23,266 nucleotides of DNA, taken from the IMG/VR virus record IMGVR_UViG_3300021959_000411, positions 1 through 23,266 of that record. The stretch is one strand, 5' to 3'. Numbering within the stretch: position 1 is the stretch's first letter; every line of letters starts with the position of its first letter. Below are positions 21,165 to 23,266 of the stretch, in pieces. The notes beneath the pieces were generated by a model, which worked only from the letters and a program-made list of their open reading frames with translations, searched no databases and was not told where the DNA came from. Origin of the DNA: a virus. The position numbers and the translations under genes are program-made.

Positions 21165-21356
21165 ATGACACACCTTGAGGATTTAAACAGAATTGAAATC
21201 AGACACCTTAGAGATACAGTAAATATCTTTGAAAGTGAGATTAGAAAACTAAGAAAACTACTTAAAACAATTAAGGAAGAGAACGAAACACTTAGAGCAA
21301 AAAATGAATTGCATAGGCAACAATTAGAATCAGAATATAGAAAAAGTAAAGTTTAA
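21165..21356 (+). CDS. 63-residue leucine-zipper-like protein
   Basis: Almost the whole protein is a charged coiled coil: LNRIEIRHLRDTVNIFESEI, RKLRKLLKTIKEENETLRAK and NELHRQQLE, with Leu or Ile at heptad positions. It probably dimerises. It is followed after 3 nt by the next gene. Confidence 0.65.
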   Translation: MTHLEDLNRIEIRHLRDTVNIFESEIRKLRKLLKTIKEENETLRAKNELHRQQLESEYRKSKV

Positions 21357-21359
21357 AAG

Positions 21360-21605
21360 ATGCAACATAAATTTATTAGGGAGTTGGTAGAGTTTAAATT
21401 TAAAGCTATTAGAACTGCCACAAAGAAAGCTAAACTATTTATCGAGTATGATAATTCAATGGTATGGATTCCAAACTATATGATATTTAGATTTAGTTGG
21501 GATAAAGAAAATAATATAGTTAGGGTATTATGTCCTAAAAAACATTTGGTTAGTATTATAAACCAACCCAGAGAAAAGCGTAAATATAGAGAACGTAAAT
21601 CATGA
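21360..21605 (+). CDS. 81-residue basic protein of unknown function
   Basis: The protein has FIRELVEFKFKAIRTATKKA, then KLFIEYDNSMVWIPNYMIFR, and a basic tail, QPREKRKYRERKS. The middle part looks like a beta meander (VWIPNYMIFRFSWDKENNIV). The stop overlaps the next gene as ATGA. It may bind RNA or DNA; no family is recognised. Confidence 0.62.
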   Translation: MQHKFIRELVEFKFKAIRTATKKAKLFIEYDNSMVWIPNYMIFRFSWDKENNIVRVLCPKKHLVSIINQPREKRKYRERKS

Positions 21606-21742
21606 AGCAACTAACCTTTGAGATAAAAGAAGTAGGACAAGAAGTTTATACTAAGCAATTCAATACGGATAGGTCAATTCAATACACCATTGAGCAATAC
21701 TCAAGGCATCGCCAAATTCAATACATGAATTTAATAGAGTAG
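21602..21742 (+). CDS. 46-residue protein with embedded AATTCAATAC repeats
   Basis: The ORF starts in an ATGA overlap and encodes MKQLTFEIKEVGQEVYTKQF, NTDRSIQYTIEQYSRHRQIQ and YMNLIE. The beta strand followed by KQFNTDR and a helix is a pattern I have seen in small Flavobacterium proteins. Three of the four AATTCAATAC repeats of cluster B lie inside this coding sequence, read in two different frames (QFNT versus IQY), so they are not simply a protein repeat. This suggests that the DNA word itself is under selection here. It is the last gene before the 380-nt gap. Confidence 0.6.
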   Translation: MKQLTFEIKEVGQEVYTKQFNTDRSIQYTIEQYSRHRQIQYMNLIE

Positions 21743-21770
21743 ATTATAAATTCAATACATAAATTTAATA
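21657..21770. repeat. AATTYAATA repeat cluster B
   Basis: AATTCAATAC occurs at 21657-21666, 21676-21685, 21715-21724 and 21749-21758. The last two are each followed after 3 nt by AATTTAATA (21728-21736, 21762-21770), so that two units of about 22 nt repeat with a 34-nt period. The same word forms cluster A at 10558-10611. The array spans the end of a small gene and the start of the gene-free region. Confidence 0.55.
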
Positions 21771-21893
21771 TACCCCACCCATTCAAAAAATATCTGTTTT
21801 CTGTTCGGCTCTTCTTGGGCAATTTGCAAAGCTAAAAACAAATAAAGCATAAAAGCAAAATAATATTCTTATTTAGAATTAATATAAATTAAC

Positions 21894-22025
21894 ATGAATA
21901 ATCAACTTTGTTTGTTAATTGTTTTGTCAGTTGGAATATTTATATATATATTTGTAGTGTTGTTAAAGTCAAAGCTTCAATATATTCAAGCTGGTAGAGT
22001 GAGCAAAGGTCAAAGCGAAACCTAA
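21894..22025 (+). CDS. Possible 43-residue membrane protein overlapping P3
   Basis: The ORF encodes MNNQLCLLIVLSVGIFIYIF and VVLLKSKLQYIQAGRVSKGQ, then SET. It would be a single membrane helix followed by a basic tail, a credible small membrane protein, and its ATG has an A/T-rich leader like other genes here. However, the promoter P3 (21923-21954) lies inside it and shares TCAGTTGGA with two intergenic promoters, and an AT-rich promoter read in frame naturally yields hydrophobic residues. Either or both could be real. Confidence 0.3.
   Translation: MNNQLCLLIVLSVGIFIYIFVVLLKSKLQYIQAGRVSKGQSET
21923..21954 (+). promoter_or_regulatory. Promoter P3 with TCAGTTGGA element
   Basis: TTTG (21923-21926) and TATATTTG (21947-21954) are 20 nt apart, both exact consensus matches, and TCAGTTGGA fills the first half of the spacer exactly as in P1. 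RNA would start near 21958, giving a leader of about 165 nt before the ATG at 22124. It likely drives the second block of small genes to the end of the window. Confidence 0.72.
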
Positions 22026-22110
22026 CGAGGCGACAAAAGAGTTATCTTAGAATAGCAAAAAGGTGTAAAAAAGTGGCACCTACTCATAGACAAATCAAAA
22101 CACTTATAAT
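21958..22110 (+). ncRNA. Possible structured leader or small RNA
   Basis: After P3 the sequence contains three short inverted repeats: AGCTT/AAGCT (21973-21977, 21988-21992), AGGT/ACCT (22007-22010, 22020-22023) and AGGTG/CACCT (22061-22065, 22077-22081). No T-run terminator follows, so it may be a 5' leader of the gene at 22124. It matches no riboswitch or tRNA that I recognise. The extent is approximate. Confidence 0.3.
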
Positions 22111-22123
22111 TTAAATTAATACT

Positions 22124-22456
22124 ATGAAAACATTAAAATTAAATCTTAATCAAGAAGTTACAAATCTTTTTTTAAGTGGTGGAATTCTTGTTAAATCTTG
22201 CATTTCATCAGATGAAAAATTCTTTGTTGGTGTTGTTAAAATGCCAAAAGATAATTTAGCAAATGATAATATTTATAAAACAAACAGAAAGTTTGAGTTT
22301 GTTATGATTTCAAATTATATTTATGATTCTGAAATTGTTATTACTTCTTACCATAATCAAAGCATGAGAAAGGTAAAAACCTTATGTATTGAACAATACG
22401 AGGAAGATATGCAAGCATATAGAAGAAAAATAAAATCTATTGAATATATTTATTAA
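22124..22456 (+). CDS. 110-residue protein of unknown function
   Basis: The sequence has LKLNLNQEVTNLFLSGGILV, SSDEKFFVGVVKMPKDN, FEFVMISNYIYDSEIVITSY and EDMQAYRRKIKSIEYIY. It looks like a beta-rich domain followed by a C-terminal helix. It is the first clear gene after P3. No family is recognised. The next gene follows after 2 nt. Confidence 0.65.
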   Translation: MKTLKLNLNQEVTNLFLSGGILVKSCISSDEKFFVGVVKMPKDNLANDNIYKTNRKFEFVMISNYIYDSEIVITSYHNQSMRKVKTLCIEQYEEDMQAYRRKIKSIEYIY

Positions 22457-22458
22457 AT

Positions 22459-22560
22459 ATGAAAAACTTATTTAAAATATTATCCGAAATTTTCGCATTT
22501 GGTTTGTTCGCCTTTGTTATGGGCGTTTGCCTTATCTTATTAATTAACTTATTTATATAA
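22459..22560 (+). CDS. 33-residue membrane peptide
   Basis: The ORF encodes MKNLFKILSEIFAFGLFAFV and MGVCLILLINLFI. One membrane helix covers about residues 9-32, after a basic N terminus. It starts 2 nt after the previous stop and ends 2 nt before the next ATG, which supports a real gene. Function is unknown; a toxin-like or membrane-perturbing peptide cannot be excluded. Confidence 0.55.
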   Translation: MKNLFKILSEIFAFGLFAFVMGVCLILLINLFI

Positions 22561-22562
22561 CT

Positions 22563-22736
22563 ATGAAATATATTAAAATTCCTTTAGCATATCTTCCAAC
22601 TGAAAACAATGAATATGAATATGATTATGATTATATGAGAATCATGTTTGAAAAACAATTAGAATTATTATTTCATTTACAAAGTGGAACTAAACCAGAA
22701 TCAAAAAACCATATTAATTATAATTTAACAAAATGA
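22563..22736 (+). CDS. 57-residue Tyr-rich protein
   Basis: The ORF encodes MKYIKIPLAYLPTENNEYEY, DYDYMRIMFEKQLELLFHLQ and SGTKPESKNHINYNLTK. An acidic Tyr/Asp/Glu run at residues 14-24 leads into a helix. It overlaps the next gene as ATGA. No family is recognised. Confidence 0.6.
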   Translation: MKYIKIPLAYLPTENNEYEYDYDYMRIMFEKQLELLFHLQSGTKPESKNHINYNLTK

Positions 22737-22918
22737 AAACAAAAAGAATCAAAGAACTAAACAACCTTTATGCAGTGCCAACAGGCAAAATGTACAAAGT
22801 AAAAAGTAACACGCTAAAAACTATCTTAAAACGTGTTTTATTGCACCCTTTCACGGTAGCGTTAACCGTTTATTCATTAATAATATTATCAATTATTATT
22901 TTAACCATAAAAATCTAA
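22733..22918 (+). CDS. 61-residue single-span membrane protein
   Basis: A basic N-terminal half (MKTKRIKELNNLYAVPTGKM, TLKTILKRVLLHPF) is followed by one membrane helix, about residues 41-59 (TVALTVYSLIILSIIILTI), and a very short end. The topology is N terminus inside. It overlaps its upstream neighbour by 4 nt. Function is unknown. Confidence 0.62.
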   Translation: MKTKRIKELNNLYAVPTGKMYKVKSNTLKTILKRVLLHPFTVALTVYSLIILSIIILTIKI

Positions 22919-22920
22919 AT

Positions 22921-23253
22921 ATGAAAACAAAAACTATTGACGTAAACGCAAAAGAATGGTATGATAAAATTAATGGCAATTCTTATTTTTGTGGCACAAT
23001 AACCCTTAATTATTTAATGGATAATGAGGAAACTTTTTTAATGCCGTTTCAATATGGTTACGGCTCTTCCTATGAATGTGAAGCTAAAGCAATATTAACA
23101 GAGTTTAATAAAATAAGTGGCAATTGGTTTCAAGGTTTATATACTTATTGTAAAGACAATAATATTATTTACAGGTCAAACATAAAAAGAAACTCATTAA
23201 AAAGAGAATTAAAACAAATTGAAACTGATTATAATAATAACCTAAATAAATAA
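22921..23253 (+). CDS. 110-residue conserved-looking phage protein
   Basis: The protein has EWYDKINGNSYFCGTITLNY, then EETFLMPFQYGYGSSYECEA and KAILTEFNKI, with a Lys/Asn-rich C terminus. The pattern NGNSYF followed by a YGYGSSYE segment and a helix is one I have met in Bacteroidota phage and plasmid proteins without a known function. It starts 2 nt after the previous stop. It is probably soluble and alpha/beta. Confidence 0.65.
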   Translation: MKTKTIDVNAKEWYDKINGNSYFCGTITLNYLMDNEETFLMPFQYGYGSSYECEAKAILTEFNKISGNWFQGLYTYCKDNNIIYRSNIKRNSLKRELKQIETDYNNNLNK

Positions 23254-23257
23254 ACAA

Positions 23258-23266
23258 ATGAAAACA
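23258..23266 (+). CDS. Start of a gene cut by the window end
   Basis: ATGAAAACA follows the previous stop by 4 nt and an A-rich leader, like the other genes here, three of which also start with Met-Lys-Thr. Only three codons are visible, so nothing can be said about the product. Confidence 0.4.

Larger units (their letters stand above)
21743..22123. other. Gene-poor control region
   Basis: This 381-nt gap holds the last AATTYAATA repeats, promoter P3 at 21923-21954, and a stretch of 160 nt after it with several short inverted repeats (21973-21992, 22007-22023, 22061-22081) before the next clear gene at 22124. A 43-residue ORF (21894-22025) lies across the promoter. The C/G content rises slightly around 21990-22080. 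It is a candidate for a structured leader or small RNA; nothing else is seen. Confidence 0.5.

Noticed and set aside
21973-22045. tRNA-like segment with AGCTGGTAGAG resembling a D arm
   Set aside because: No proper anticodon stem, no T-arm consensus (GGTTCGA) and no acceptor pairing could be found.
1-23266. The window as a complete circular genome
   Set aside because: No direct end overlap is seen, joining the ends would give only a chance open frame into the capsid gene, and tape-measure and other expected tail genes are missing.

Overview
The window is part of the genome of a tailed double-stranded DNA phage of a Bacteroidota host, most likely a member of the Flavobacteriia. The evidence is AT-rich DNA, genes that start after A/T-rich leaders without Shine-Dalgarno runs, several upstream elements of the Bacteroidota type (-33 TTTG or TTG, -7 TAnnTTTG), and proteins of the kinds seen in marine flavobacterial phages. 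All supportable genes are on the + strand. The window is probably not the whole genome: it starts 23 bases before the major capsid gene, ends 9 bases into a new reading frame, and has no recognisable tape-measure, scaffold or maturation-protease gene.

Layout. (1) 24-7.8 kb, virion genes: major capsid protein, a putative tail-tube-like protein, a beta-rich structural protein, portal, head-tail connector, a 33-residue overlapping gene, a 1311-residue tail fibre with a self-cleaving S74 chaperone tail, and a small fibre-associated protein. (2) 8.1-10.55 kb, envelope and lysis genes: a coiled-coil protein, two small membrane proteins, a secreted thioredoxin-fold-like protein without redox cysteines, a lipoprotein, an M15 peptidase endolysin, a 3TM-type holin and a 45-residue basic protein. 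(3) 10.55-10.73 kb, a control region with a repeat-flanked -7 element, a strong terminator and a promoter abutting the next start codon. (4) 10.7-15.5 kb, recombination and replication: ERF annealing protein, SSB-like protein, winged-helix protein followed by three dyad repeats, primase-helicase, VRR-NUC nuclease, sigma-like factor, a Cys-rich protein and a second small nuclease. (5) 15.5-19.1 kb, a new promoter, a lipoprotein, a RecE/Cas4-like exonuclease, a DnaA-domain-IV-like protein, a DUF1599-like protein and both terminase subunits. (6) 19.1-23.3 kb, about 18 small genes of unknown function, driven in part by three promoters that share an unusual TCAGTTGGA spacer element.

How it works together. 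The ERF annealase, RecE-like exonuclease, SSB-like protein and primase-helicase form a recombination-dependent replication set that must use the host DNA polymerase. The sigma-like protein is a good candidate for redirecting host RNA polymerase to late genes. Packaging is by TerS/TerL of the Terminase_3 type, encoded far from the portal gene. The small-gene region has the look of an early host-takeover region. The main novelty is regulatory: the TCAGTTGGA promoter family, the triple 17-bp dyad between the winged-helix and helicase genes, and the AATTYAATA word clustered at two distant sites.
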